Shown: positions 43,173 through 54,775 of the stretch, piece after piece
Layout: every line of letters begins with the position of its first letter
How positions within the stretch are numbered: the stretch's first letter is position 1
Assembly (NCBI GenBank): GCA_031771865.1
Contig: JASISA010000022.1
Span: 1,240,001 to 1,304,000, forward strand
Source: Nothophaeocryptopus gaeumannii
Taxonomy: Eukaryota > Ascomycota > Dothideomycetes > Mycosphaerellales > Mycosphaerellaceae
Direction: 5' to 3'
Length of the DNA stretch: 64,000 bases
Notes under the pieces: generated by a model
Seen by the model: only the letters and a program-made list of their open reading frames with translations
The model's database searches: none
What the model was told of the DNA's origin: nothing
Made by a program: the position numbers and the translations under genes

Positions 43173-45377
43173 ATGGAGCCGATTGAAATCCACGATGACA
43201 GCGATGACGACTCTTTTCACGAGACACCGAGGCCTGTCAGGCCAGAGATCCCTGTCATAGACCCAGATGACGACGAAGACGAGATTCGGCCGATTATCAT
43301 TCCAGACGATGAGGACGAGTCCGACGATAAGGGCGACAGTGATAGCGACATCATCATCGAAGATGACTTTCCGAGGCTGCCTACTCCGCGAAGGTCTATC
43401 ACACCAGCTCCGGATTCACAGAGACGAAAGATACTATCATTTGCCACTTCTGCGAGCGGCATCCGCATTCAGGTGGGCAACGGTCTTGAACTGCAGGACG
43501 GCGATTGTTTTCGAGTAGCGCGCATCGATGAACACAGAGTAAGCGGCAGAGTCGCTCTTCACGGCATACGTCTACGACGGAACTACCAGCTCTGCGACAT
43601 GTTGCCAAAGAAAGTGAATGAAGTGGCCGCCGTTCTCAGGGTCCCCGAAGGAGATTCTTTCCCCAAATTCATGGACTGCCTAGACCGCATCTCTCTCGAC
43701 GACGTCGTTGCATTCCGGGAGATAATATTCACCAATGCTCCTTTCAAGAACTGGCAGGGCGATGACTTCAGCTTTCGTGATACGTTCTTCCGCAAATATG
43801 ATGTCAAATGCTTCAAGGGATGCGAGGCACTCGTCAAGGAACAGGAGGTCCTTGTCTGTCGTTGGAAGTACGTGCAATACTTCCGAGCAGATGCTAAGCC
43901 GCTCAGGGCGGGTGCTGCAGTGCACCTGACCGAAAAGGAGGCGGATCCCAAGAAAAGCATTTCAGATTTTCTGCGAGGAAGAACATATGGCGTCTACCCC
44001 GACTCTGGCCAGCAAGAGCCATTTACAAGAGCGCAGACGCAACCTCCGACGCCCGTCTTCAACATGCCAAGATTCGATTCACCGAACACCAAGCCAAAGC
44101 CGCAGCCTATCGACCTGAGTGGGAAACCGTCCAGATCCGCCAGTAGGAAACGCTCAGTCCATATTGACCTGACAGATTCGGATGGCGAGCCCGAAGAAGT
44201 CGACGAGGTCAGTCTCAGAATGAAGAGGATCAAGCGGTCAAACAGCACCAACTTCGTTTTCCACCAGGAGTACTCGCGTAGCAGAAGCGGGAGCGTTGCA
44301 TCTTCTGGTCGTCGCCGTCTGCCTTCAGAGAAAGAGCCAATGGCGCCTCCGCCCAGCCCACGTCGGCGCGAGGTTATCATGGGTGATATTTGCTGTGGTG
44401 CTGGAGGCTGGACTAGGGGTGCCGAGATGGCAGGCCTTGTGCCCAAATTTCTCCTCGACCACTGGGACTTGGCAATTGAGACCGTCAAGTTGAACTGGCC
44501 TAAAGCCACCCACTTGCGGTGGGCGATCTTCGACTTCTGCACGCGCACTGCAGAAGGCTGGATGAAGGTTGAGGTTCTGCACATTAGTTTTCCCTGTCAG
44601 ACGTATAGCGGCGCGCACACTCTTCCTATCGGTGAGGGGAAGAATGATGAAGCAAACGAAGCAGCAGGATACTCTGTGCTTGAGATTCTGAAGCGCACGA
44701 AGCCAAGGGTCGTCACGCTGGAGCAAACGTCTGGGCTGATCGAGCGTCATCCGCAGTCCTTCCAAGCCATGGTGCACCAGTTCACTACGGTAGGATACAG
44801 CATCCGATGGAAGGTCATGCATGCGGACAGGTGGGGCAACTATCAGTGTCGCAAGCGCCTCATCATGATCGCCTCATGGTAAGTCACAGCTACCAAAGGC
44901 TACAAAGGTGAATGCTAACAAACTCCTAGCCCAGGCGAACCGCTCCCGCCCTTCCCAAGACCGACGCATGGTCCCGGTCTGAGACCGTTCCCCACTATCA
45001 GTCAAGGCCTCAGAAAGGCAGACAGTGTTAAACGACCCCGGGCACACATGCTGGCATACACCGAAAAGGATAGACCAAGCTATGATGGGGATCAGCCGTT
45101 GAGATCAGCAATCACATGCGGCGGCGGTGACAGCGACCTTCACCCAGACGGCAACCGAAGCTTCAACATGCAGCAGCTTGCAATCCTCGCTGGCTTCCCG
45201 CGCCGTCACAAGTTCACCGACACCGGCAGGACGCATCTTCGCAAGCAGATTGGCAACGCTGTGCCCTCCATGCTCAGCGAGGCGGTCAACAAAGAAGTCA
45301 TCAAGAGCATTCGCAAGAGAGACGAACAGGTCGCTGCTTACCGACCTCCTGTCGAGTCGCTTCTGGATGACGATTAA
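43173..45377 (+). CDS. rid: RID-type cytosine-C5 DNA methyltransferase
   Basis: A 717-residue protein from two exons (43173-44878, 44930-45377; 51-nt intron GTAAGT...CTCCTAG). RID/Masc1 proteins are required for repeat-induced point mutation or premeiotic methylation of repeats. The N-terminus is very acidic. A BAH-like region follows (about 100-260; GDCFRVARIDEHRVSGRVAL, CRWKYVQYFRA). Catalytic motifs: I GDICCGAGGWTRGAEMAG (from residue 404), IV SFPCQTYSGAHT with Cys475, VI LEQTSGL with Glu517, VIII QCRKRLIMIAS, X RKQIGNAVPSM. The EQT in motif VI, in place of the ENV of ordinary methyltransferases, is the mark of the RID group. All catalytic residues are present, so it looks intact. The ATG at 43173 is the first in frame. 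It is divergent from ADE4. Confidence 0.94.
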
Positions 45378-45956
45378 CGCTTCGACTCTTCACCCATCTG
45401 CGGATTGCAGTCCGCAGCCTCTGCAAATGCCCTACGACCGAACGCAGAGCCAAAGACCAGGGCTTACTATCCGCGCAAAGCACCCCGACGCCGCAACACC
45501 TTTCCCCATGACCGCATTTACCCCAAGCACAAACACGACCAGCACCTTTCATATATTCAGCATGCGGAAGCGCGAAGGGCACTGATTCCTCGTTCTTGAG
45601 AGCAAAGACTTGATGTTTGAGACCTCTCTGAGACTTGGATGGGAAGGGCGAGTTCAACAGAAGGACTGCGCTTCTACCAGCCGCCCGAATGTAATTAGCA
45701 GAACAAATGAGCATGATTAAGAATCGTCATTAAGCATCTCATTTTTATCCTCATGCCCTCCTGAGTGTGTCACGTGAAATTGAGACTGTTACGCCCGCGG
45801 TGCGCGAGCTACATGTACAAACAGAAACAGTACAATTACTGTAGTGGTAGTTCTTTCGATCCGTCGATCTGTCATGCCCATGTCCATGACCTTGCCCGAT
45901 CCAAACGCCAAAAACTTTCGAAACGTCGCAACCCGCACCTCCGATCATTGTCATGT
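45378..45956. other. Convergent 3' intergenic region
   Basis: 579 bp between the stops of the RID-type gene (+) and the GH76 gene (-). Short mirrored frames only; presumed 3' UTRs. Confidence 0.5.
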
Positions 45957-47363
45957 TTATGCCACCATCCACCAAGCACCACCAAGCAACCCAACGAGCA
46001 CAAGAGCCGTAAGAATACCCGCACCCGCACGATCGCCGGTAGTAATGGCACTCGCAGGGGCCACGGGATTCGTATCGCCTCCGGAACCTGCGTTAGGATT
46101 GCCCACGGACGTCCCGCCAGTCTTATTGCCGAGAGGTCCTTGCACAGCATCAATCAAATTGCTCTGAATGACTTCCAACGCATTCATCTGTTGCCCAACT
46201 CCTACTGCGCCGTCGAAAGTGCCTGTTGTCCATTTTGTGCCGCAGGTTTGGCCGTCGTCGCCTCCTGTGCAGGACTTAGCGGCGGCTTGCGCGGATGCGG
46301 CGAGGAGGGGCATGATGGTGTCGTGAGTCCAGGGGGCGAGTTTGGTTGATGCGGCCATCCAGCGGGAGAGGTAAGCTTTGAAGGATTGCTGGTCGATGTT
46401 GCAGTTGTTTGAGGGCTCGCAGGCGACTTCGTACATGACTTGGTTTTGGAAGAAGATCTGCTTGGCGCCGTCGAGGATGCCCTGGGCGCGGGTTTGCCAT
46501 TTGGTCTGCTCGTCGCCTTCGGTCTAGAAGTGTCATGTTAGTGCAATCACAAGCGACGCGTCAAATTAGAAAGAGCTTACTATGTTCCACATAACTGCGG
46601 CGCCGTACAGGAAGACACCAGCATTGTATGACCACTGAATGTGGTTGAGCTGAGAGCAGTTCAGGGTGTCGTCAGTTCCATCGAAGACATAATACTTGTC
46701 GTTCATCAGTCCGATCGCAGTAGTCCAGTCCCACATCTTGTTTGCCCAATCAAAGTAGGTCTGATTGCCAGTGTACAATCCAAGGCGTGCAGCCAAGTTG
46801 AAGAAACAGCCGTTCGAGATGGAGTTCTTGTAGTTGTAACCATTGTTGAATGTGAATATCTGCCACTTCAAACCTCCATTGCAAGATGTCGTATCCCAAC
46901 GAAGCGCCTGTGAGTTGAAGACTGCCTGAGCGAGCGCAAGCCATTGAGGCTTGTCTTCGGGCGGGTTGGGAAAGTTGACCTCTGCCGCAGACATCGCTGC
47001 AATGCCCCAGAAGGCTTGATCGTCGTTACCCAGTGACTTGGACTGGTTAGGAGGCATGTAGTTGACATCCGGTCCAACTTGGAAGAGCAGCGCTTCGGAT
47101 GTAACATCGTTGTATGTAGTGTCTCCCGTGTAATACCAGTAATCAATCATTGCGCCGAACATAGCGCCGGCCTCCCACCAGTAGTATGGTCCTGGCAGTA
47201 ACCCAGGAATGCCTCCGGTCTGGTTTCCGGTATACCACTTCATCATGCCATCTGCTGTTGTCCTCGCCGCGCTCTTGATCGAGGCCGGATCGTCAAGGTT
47301 GAGATCAAGTGCGCTGACAGAGCCAGCTGCCAGCAGGCTGCCGTACAGCGCCGTCGCCTTCAT
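45957..47363 (-). CDS. GH76 Dfg5/Dcw1-like cell-wall enzyme, GPI-anchored
   Basis: A 449-residue protein from two exons (47363-46581, 46523-45957; 57-nt intron with a CTAACATGAC branch site). Fungal GH76 (Dfg5/Dcw1) proteins act on alpha-1,6-mannan and are thought to transfer GPI proteins into the cell wall. A signal peptide (MKATALYGSLLAAGSVSALD) starts the chain. The catalytic Asp pair is at residues 114-115 (SLGNDDQAFWGIAAMSAAE). Other family wording: PYYWWEAGAMFGAMIDYW, GNQTYFDWANKMWDW and HIQWSYNAGVFLYGAAVMWN. The C-terminus has a Gly/Asn/Ser linker, then a hydrophobic tail (ILTALVLVGLLGGAWWMVA) after an ITTGDRAGAG site, fitting GPI attachment. Several N-glycosylation sites are present. 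Confidence 0.93.
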
Positions 47364-49305
47364 TGTGGTGGTGGTGAATGTGTGTCGGGCGGGTGGGGTG
47401 CCTCAGGACGTTGCGGTGGCCAACTCCGGCCGTGTATGTAGAGGGACAGAGCCGAGTATGGCTGTCGCTGGGTCGCCTTTCACTCGTATGGCGGTCGTTC
47501 CTCAATCGGTGGTATGATGGATGGTCTTGGTATACGCGCAAGCCGTTGCCAGTAGGAGTCTTTGGATACGGAGGTGGCGGAGCGGCGGTGGCCAATTCAA
47601 GCGAGCGTCGGGTCAGTAGTGGTGTCAATGATGCGACGGTGGGAGTGAGATGGAAAGAGAGGCGACAGTGATGATGGTGAGAGCATCAATAGCTAGCTGG
47701 CTGGCTGTGTTGACCCGTAAACCTTCGTACTTGCCTTGATCTTGGCGGGGGGCGTCGTTCCTGACAGCCTGATTCTTGCCGCCAAGGAGCGACCGTGTTG
47801 TGGTGAAGAGCTGGAGGCTGGAAGCGGTCCAACACATTCGACTTTCCGCCCTCCAATCGCAGACCCACCGGCTTGAGCCACTCCTTCCCCATGGCACCCC
47901 AATTCACCGTGGCAACACCGACGGAGAAAACTCCACTCTCACTTACTCGCTCTGCAGCTCACACCTTCCAAACAACATCACCTGCTTCGCCCGTATTCAC
48001 CAGCATCACTCGGCCCTGCTATCGACGACGTCACCTCCCGCGCGACCAACACTCCCCATGGCCTACAGTACAGGGTTCGCAGCTATCGCCTGGCCACTTG
48101 AGTCCGAATGTGGCTCCAACGCCTGAAGAGATGCGCAGTGTTGGCGATTGACATCAACTGTCGGAACAGAGCAATCGCCTCATACCCATTGCCTAATAAT
48201 CACAACAGGTAGCCAACACCGAGGGACAGTCGATCTCGTGGACACCACAGCGAACTTCGAAGAGACCAAACAACCACTCCGGTTCTGCCGTGCCGGCATA
48301 CCGAAAGGGCGCAATCTCCCACGTGTCCTCACTCGTTCCGAAAGAGAAGAGCAAGATTTGTATAAGCACAGGCGACTATGCATTGATGCGACTGGGCCTT
48401 CTCATCATTATTTCAAAGACTGTGATCATGGACTATCATCGCGTCATCAGTCGCCTACCATCTGGATGCGACTTCCCGTTTCTACGGTACCAGATGTGTG
48501 TGCCAACCTTTTACGCAAGGAGCATGCGGGTGCGTATGCTTGCTGAATGCTCCCAGAATATCCTTTCGATCACGGCTCATAGCCTCGAAAAAGAAAACGG
48601 TAATAAGTGCAGTGCAATATCTACTTCTTATTCGGAACACTAGGCAGGTTCCCTAGAGCATTTTGACTGCTTATTTGGCACTCCTATACCCAGTCTCGAC
48701 ACCTTCCTCCTTTTCCGGAGGCGAGATAAGCTATTCAAAAGAGCCAACACGATTCTGTTAAGGACTGTGCTTCATTGAGCCGTACGAAATCGCGGATGAT
48801 TTCGCTCCTTTACTAACGTGCACATATGCTTGCGCCTAAGCTGATTCTCTTCATTCTGCACTCGTATATGCACACGAGAATATCGTTCCTGTGTATGTGG
48901 TTCTCCACCCCTGCGTTTATTGACTTTCACCCTCCGGCATCAGCTGGAAAAGGTCTCAGTGAGGCGCAGTTGAGACAGGCCAAGCACGGCAAGAGACTTT
49001 TCTCGTGTTTAACTACAGATTAAAACTAAGATCTATGGATAATTGCATGGTCTCCGTTGCAATTCCACGTTGCATTCTGCAAAGCTTCCTCCAGTGCCAA
49101 CCTCAATTAGAGGAGAAACAGCATTTACCAGCAAACCCCTCGCAGGACAGACCAGGCCGGCTCTGACTCGGTTCACCTGCAGATCGCAGCGTGAAACACC
49201 TTGGACTGTGGTGTAACTTAGTCCACAGACAGCAATCGCTCTGTTCAAATACAGACACTATGGCCGCTTTTCGCATGCACGTGGTTCGGCCGTCTTCAAC
49301 TCACG
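47364..49305. other. Divergent intergenic region (1.9 kb)
   Basis: The region lies between the GH76 start (-) and the DUF5695-like start (+). Apart from the small frame at 47891-48151, listed separately, I see only domain-free overlapping frames such as 48148-48546 and 48290-48643. Two promoters are expected here. Confidence 0.4.
47891..48151 (+). CDS. Possible small protein, 86 aa, unsupported by homology
   Basis: A frame from ATG (in a CCCCATGG context) giving 86 residues, rich in Ser, Thr, Pro and Arg: MAPQFTVATPTEKTPLSLTR at the start, ending NVAPTPEEMRSVGD. The texture resembles the ends of some fungal proteins, but there is no domain, and an overlapping frame (47776-48126) competes. 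It could be an exon of a gene not reconstructed here. Low confidence. Confidence 0.22.
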   Translation: MAPQFTVATPTEKTPLSLTRSAAHTFQTTSPASPVFTSITRPCYRRRHLPRDQHSPWPTVQGSQLSPGHLSPNVAPTPEEMRSVGD

Positions 49306-52038
49306 ATGCTGAAGCACCTCGTCCTCTCGCTTGCTCCGAGCTTAGTGGCTGCTCAGACCACCTTCTCAACGGGTAGCTGGCAGGGCGTGTTCGACGGTGA
49401 CTCTGGTGTCCTGCAGTCGCTGAAGCCAGTCTCGGATATATCGTTCGATTTCTCTCCCTCGGAATACTTTGCGCTTCGCAATGGCGTCAAGAATTACCAT
49501 ACTGGCGACTTGACGATGCGATGGCGGGTGCAGGGGTGGGCCGAATGGAAGGAAATCGATACGGCTGCGAAACGGGACGTCAAGCCACGGTCAAGTCAGG
49601 GTGAGGGTCTTCTGCATTCGAACTTCGACGAGGTTTTTCCAGATGCGGCCAAGTACCTTACCATCAGTCGGAATTGGAAGAAAGATGACGACGACTTGAT
49701 CCTCCTAGCAACAATCGCCAGCAAGAACAATGCCACGGTCGAGCTAGGGGCCTTTGGCTTTCCCATTGAGTTCAACAATATCTTCACCAACCGCACAGCA
49801 GATAATACAACTGCGAAATGTCTACTTATGGATCCCTACATCGGCCTTGACGCGGGTTATGTACAAGCCACACGTCTTACTGGCACTGGTCCCAACTTGA
49901 TCGTCACTCCCCATGGCGACACTTCAAAGTTCGAGGCATGGCGATTTCTGGACGAAAGTACGGATCCGCCTCGAGTAGTACCGCCCGACACCGTTGATCT
50001 CGGGTATCAGTCGCAGACATTCGAAGGCCTTTATTCTTGGGAGACACTCGGCAAAGCTTACTTTGAGAGGGAATGGAATGCTACTGATCCTTGGAATCCG
50101 CCAACATCGATCACGCTCGGACCTGGAAAGTCGGTGTCGTTCGGTCTACGCTTTAGCGTCGCACAGCAAATCAACACCATCGAAGACGATGTCGCTTCGA
50201 AAGGGATACCAGTGGCGATTGGTTTGCCTGGATACGTTCTGCCAACGGATATGAGTGCGAAACTGTTCCTCAACTCGAAGTCAAAAGTGGAAGCTGTCTC
50301 AACTGTTCCCAGCGGGGCCTTGGTATTCACAGAGACCAGCGCACCAAACCCTGCATGGAAAGCTTACAATGTGGCTGTCGCTCCAGTAGGCTATGGTCCG
50401 ACACTGCATGGTCGGGTGCGGGTAACAATCAAATACAGCGACGGCAAGACTCAGACCGTACACTACTTCATCATTGACACAGAACCCAACACATCCTCTA
50501 AGCTTGCTGGATTCCTATTCGACAAACAATGGTTTACAGACGTCTCAGACCCCTTCCATCGCGCCCCCGGCATCATCAGCTACGACCACGAGAGCGGCGA
50601 GCAAATCGTCCAAGAACAGCGCGCCTGGATTGCAGGCATGTCCGACGAAGGCGGCGCCGGCTCTTTCGAAGCAGCCGCCATGAAGTCCTCCTTCCAACCC
50701 ACACCCTCCGAAGTCCACAAACTAGAACAGATGATCAACAAAACCGTCTGGGGCCACCTCCAAAGTTCCGATCCCAACGGCAAAGACGACAATACCTTCT
50801 ACGCAGTCAAACGCTCCCTCTTCTACTATGAGCCCGCCACCCTCCCTAACTTCCCCTACGATCCTGCAACCGACTGGAAAACCTGGGCGAGCTGGAATAA
50901 AACCCAAGCCTACCAAAAATGGCGGGCATATAATTACGCTCACGTCAGTGTGCTTTATTGGTCCATGTACAGCGCCGAGCGCGCCTCTCCAGGAATCCTA
51001 ACCCTCAGCAAACCCCTCTGGTACCTTACCCAAGCCTACCGCACGATCCTCGCTTCACAAGCCGACGACGTTGCATACTCGTTCACGGGCATGATGGGTG
51101 AAGACGTCTGGCTCTCTATCCTCAACGACCTCAAAGCCGAAGGCCTTGACACTGAAGTCAAAGAAATGGAAACGAAAATGAGGGACCGCTCCGACACATG
51201 GCATTCCCAAACCGAACCTTTCGGATCAGAAATGGCCTGGGACTCTACAGGCCAAGAAGCAGTTTATCTCTGGAGCAAGTACTTCAACGATACGGCCACG
51301 GCGACAAAGACGTTACAGAGGATTAGGGGATATATGCCTACGGTGGCGCATTGGGGATGGAATGGCAATGCCCGTCGATACTGGGATTTCCTCTACGCGG
51401 GCAAACTCAAACGCATCGAGAGGATGATTCACCACTATGGTTCTGGACTTAACGCCCTTCCGTTACTGGATAATTACAAATACGAGAAAGACCCTGCTGG
51501 CGCGTCAGCTTTCCACGACCTGCGAGTCGGCTACGGAGGCCACATGGGCGCTCTGACAAACATCCAGCAAGATGGATTTGGGGCCATGGCGTTTCATAGT
51601 TGGCCTGATACGATGAAGTGGGATGGGTATTCGGGGGATTACGGACCAAACTACCTTGGACATGTGGCGGGGGCTTGTACGTTTTTGGTGGACCATCCGG
51701 ATTTTGGGTGCGTTGCTTTCGGGGGAAATGTTGAGGAGATGGGAGACGTTGTGAGGGTGACGACGAAGGATAGTATGAGGAGGAGGATATATGTTGCGAG
51801 TATGGGGTTGAAGGTGGAGGTTGATGCTGGGGCTATCGAGAGTTTTGAGTGGGATACGGGGAAGAAGGTGTTGTGTGTGCATTTGGTGACTGTTGATGGG
51901 CAGACGGCGAAGAGTTTGGTAATGGTATGGGAGGATACGCTTGGGAAGGGAGTGAAGCTTGCAACGGGTGGTTTGAAGGATGGGAGAGGTGGGAAAGTTG
52001 TGGACTTACCTGCGAGTGTGGAGTTTACGGTCGCGTGA
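49306..52038 (+). CDS. Large secreted glycoside-hydrolase-like protein (DUF5695-like)
   Basis: A 910-residue single-exon secreted protein. A signal peptide (MLKHLVLSLAPSLVAAQ) precedes a beta-rich first third (FSTGSWQGVFDGDSGVLQSL, SEYFALRNGVKNYHTGDLTM). Many N-glycosylation sites occur. A helical middle with repeated aromatic turns (WASWNKTQAYQKWRAYNYAH, LTQAYRTILASQADDVAYSF) suggests an alpha/alpha barrel. A final beta section (ESFEWDTGKKVLCVHLVTVD) follows. The arrangement fits the fungal DUF5695 family of putative six-hairpin glycosidases. My family call is from memory of its texture, so substrate and catalytic residues are left open; acidic pairs in the barrel (for example QPFGSEMAWDSTGQE-type turn near 620) are candidates. 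Confidence 0.7.
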   Translation: MLKHLVLSLAPSLVAAQTTFSTGSWQGVFDGDSGVLQSLKPVSDISFDFSPSEYFALRNGVKNYHTGDLTMRWRVQGWAEWKEIDTAAKRDVKPRSSQGEGLLHSNFDEVFPDAAKYLTISRNWKKDDDDLILLATIASKNNATVELGAFGFPIEFNNIFTNRTADNTTAKCLLMDPYIGLDAGYVQATRLTGTGPNLIVTPHGDTSKFEAWRFLDESTDPPRVVPPDTVDLGYQSQTFEGLYSWETLGKAYFEREWNATDPWNPPTSITLGPGKSVSFGLRFSVAQQINTIEDDVASKGIPVAIGLPGYVLPTDMSAKLFLNSKSKVEAVSTVPSGALVFTETSAPNPAWKAYNVAVAPVGYGPTLHGRVRVTIKYSDGKTQTVHYFIIDTEPNTSSKLAGFLFDKQWFTDVSDPFHRAPGIISYDHESGEQIVQEQRAWIAGMSDEGGAGSFEAAAMKSSFQPTPSEVHKLEQMINKTVWGHLQSSDPNGKDDNTFYAVKRSLFYYEPATLPNFPYDPATDWKTWASWNKTQAYQKWRAYNYAHVSVLYWSMYSAERASPGILTLSKPLWYLTQAYRTILASQADDVAYSFTGMMGEDVWLSILNDLKAEGLDTEVKEMETKMRDRSDTWHSQTEPFGSEMAWDSTGQEAVYLWSKYFNDTATATKTLQRIRGYMPTVAHWGWNGNARRYWDFLYAGKLKRIERMIHHYGSGLNALPLLDNYKYEKDPAGASAFHDLRVGYGGHMGALTNIQQDGFGAMAFHSWPDTMKWDGYSGDYGPNYLGHVAGACTFLVDHPDFGCVAFGGNVEEMGDVVRVTTKDSMRRRIYVASMGLKVEVDAGAIESFEWDTGKKVLCVHLVTVDGQTAKSLVMVWEDTLGKGVKLATGGLKDGRGGKVVDLPASVEFTVA

Positions 52039-52557
52039 GGAAGCGAAAGGCATGCTCGTTGAATAGATGTATGATTGATGAGTAGAGAATTAATGATCGA
52101 GGTCGTCTGCGATATCCCAATGGACAGTTTCCTAGGCGAGTATCCGAAGTCTTGGTCTACTAGATCAAGGGCAAGAACATTGCCTGGTAGAGTTCGTGGC
52201 TCTCTCAAGATGTGGTGTAAGTAACTGTGAAGCCCACGTATTGAAGAGCGCGTTTGAGCAAGTATATCTGTAGACCCTGCAGCGCCATCCAAGCTTGCTG
52301 TAGCATCGATTCTTCTACACACCCACTACTACAGCAACCTCAGTGAAGTCGTGACTAGCGAACCAAAGACCGTCGAATTGTCCAATCGCAGATCTTTCCT
52401 CATCCTCCGATCGATGAAGGATGAAGTGGCTTGCGGGCGTGCCTGTGAACATGCTCAACATCTCATCACCTTATAGAGCACGAATAAGAAAACGACACTC
52501 GCCTTGGGCCAGGAAATCGGAATCACGTTGATCTTTGACTTATTTCCCCAGGATAAC
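52039..52557. other. Intergenic region ahead of ferric reductase
   Basis: 519 bp holding the end of the DUF5695-like transcript and the ferric-reductase promoter. I looked for SreA-type ATCWGATAA and HGATAR sites and found none; the GGATAA next to the start does not fit. No gene seen. Confidence 0.5.
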
Positions 52558-54770
52558 ATGGCCCCCGTCAGTGCCTTGTCACGAATTATCCTTATTTTGG
52601 CAGCTCAACTTCATCTTGCCAATGCTTTCACTACGGAGTACGGCCTCCTCGGCCTTCCAGCCCAAATCTACTCCCCCATCTGCGCAACCTCCTGTCTCCG
52701 CTCCTTCACCTCCCTGACCCTCTCCTGCAGCCAATCCGACGGCGTCACGCTCGGAATGGTCACCTTCCAAACTTCCCCTGAATGTTACGCTTCTAACACC
52801 CCCGTCCTGACGTCTGTAGCGTGGTGTGCGAGAACCAAATGCGCCGGAGAGGAGATTGAGGCGAGTGAGATGGAGTATTGGTGGGAACAGCAGGTGACCG
52901 GGCAGAGAGTGGCGGGGGTGTATGCTGTGCCGGCGAAGTGGTCCTACCAGGAGTCTTTGGCGGAGGTGCAGAGGATGGGGACTCCCAGGGTGCACTTGAC
53001 GGAGGAGGATATGAGTTTGAATCAGACGAGTTTGGTGGCGGAAGGAGCGTATAAGAGTCAGTATAGAATCCTGTATGGGGTGCAGAGGGAGGGGTATTTG
53101 GAGAATGCTTATGGGTGAGTATTGGTGGGTTATTGTTGGGTGAGGGTGTTTGGCTGATGGATTGTGTGTGCAGCATCGCGATACTAATCACAGGCTTCGG
53201 TTTGCCCGTGGTGTTGACTTGGCTCGGCTTCGTCCCAGGAATCTCTTCGGCCATCGCGAGACTCAGACCATATCTTGTCTGGCCGAGCACCATCGGCAGA
53301 TATCACGTCCAACCACTGCCATACCTCCTAGGAAACGCTCCGTCCATCGGCCAATCTCTGCACATCACCCTCTTCGTCATCCTCAACGTTATCCTCACAG
53401 CAGTCGGGTACCAAAATCGAGCACCGAACGCATGGCACACTACGAGATGGCGGGAGATCATGTCCTTCGTGTTGTCCCGAACCGGCAACTTCGCATACAC
53501 TATGATGCCCTTGCTCTTCCTCTTCGCCGGTCGTAATAATATCCTCCTCTTGATGACGAACTGGTCGCATTCGACATACTTGCTCCTCCACCGATGGATC
53601 GCACGAGTATTCACGCTTCAAGCTCTGCTGCATTCGATCGTTGCGTTGGTCTTGTACGTCGAGAATGGAATGTATGCCATGGAGCATAATGCGCCATACT
53701 GGATCTGGGGTATCGTCGCTACAATCTGTGTGGTCGTCCTCTGCTTCGGAAGTGGACTGTACGTTCGGAAGTTCTGGTACGAAACGTTCTTAGTCGTGCA
53801 TATCGTCTTATCGGTGATCATAGTGGTCGGATGTTGGTACCATGCGTATGATTTGTACGCGTACCTGGGTGGGTATGTCTACTGGATCTACGCAGTCGCA
53901 GCTGTGTGGACATTCGATCGATTCGCTCGATTGGTTCGCATACTCATTGAAGGGCCACAGCAGGCCACTGTCACGGACATTGGAGACTCCGAGGAAGGCT
54001 TCATTCGAGTCGACGTTCCTGGCGTTCGATGGAGCAATGAGCCTGGTAGGCATGCGTATATCTACTTTCCGACGATCACGCCACTGCGGCCTTGGGAGAA
54101 TCATCCGTTCTCAGTAATGCCCACAGTCTTGCTCAGACGGTCTGGGAGTGAGTCCAAGTACAGTGACAAAGAGACGGCAATCGGCCCGAAAAGAGAAAAT
54201 TCAGGAGCGGAGAGCTCTGATGACCATGACGAGGAGAAGATTACCGCAGTTCGCTCGAGAGTGAATGCGACTGAAGACCATAGCCAGTCATCTGCTGGTC
54301 TTACCTTCTTCATCCGCAGATCGTCTGGGCTTACGAAAGGGTTGCTGGCGCACAGGAGCCTGCTCACCTTTATCGAAGGTCCGTATCGCAACAATTCGAC
54401 TACGCAAGTTATGTCGTGCGATCGATTGCTTCTAATCGGAGGAGGTATCGGAATCACGGCTCTTGTTCCCTTCGCGACTCGGCATTGGAACGTAAAACTG
54501 TGCTGGAGTCTGAGGGAAAAGTCTGGAAGCGTCGCAGAAGAGTTGAACGGTTTTCTGCAGAACGTTGACGACAAGGAAATCAGTGTCGGAAAGAGATTTG
54601 ACATTGCGGCACTACTTGCTCGAGAAGTGGAGGCGGGATGGCGCAAGATTGGAGTCATCGTCTCGGGTCCTGGTGCGCTCTGTGATGATGCGAGAGCAGC
54701 GGTCGTCGAAGCTGCGAGGCGGAGCCCATCGACGGTCTTTGAACTCGAAGTCGAAGCTTATTCTTGGTGA
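52558..54770 (+). CDS. Ferric/cupric reductase, Fre family (NOX-like)
   Basis: A 717-residue membrane flavocytochrome from two exons (52558-53114, 53174-54770; 59-nt intron). Fre proteins pass electrons from cytosolic NADPH through FAD and two haems to reduce extracellular Fe(III) or Cu(II) before uptake. A signal peptide (residues 1 to about 20) leads into a Cys-containing extracellular domain of about 165 residues. Then come seven or so membrane segments with the haem histidines in LLLHRWIARVFTLQALLHSI and FLVVHIVLSVIIVVGCWYHA. FAD site: HPFSVMP. NADPH site: LLLIGGGIGITALVPF and VIVSGPGALCDDAR. A Ser-rich insert of about 55 residues (ESKYSDKETAIGPK...) separates FAD and NADPH parts. The start at 52558 places the signal peptide first; upstream frame has no ATG. 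Confidence 0.93.
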
Positions 54771-54775
54771 AAATG

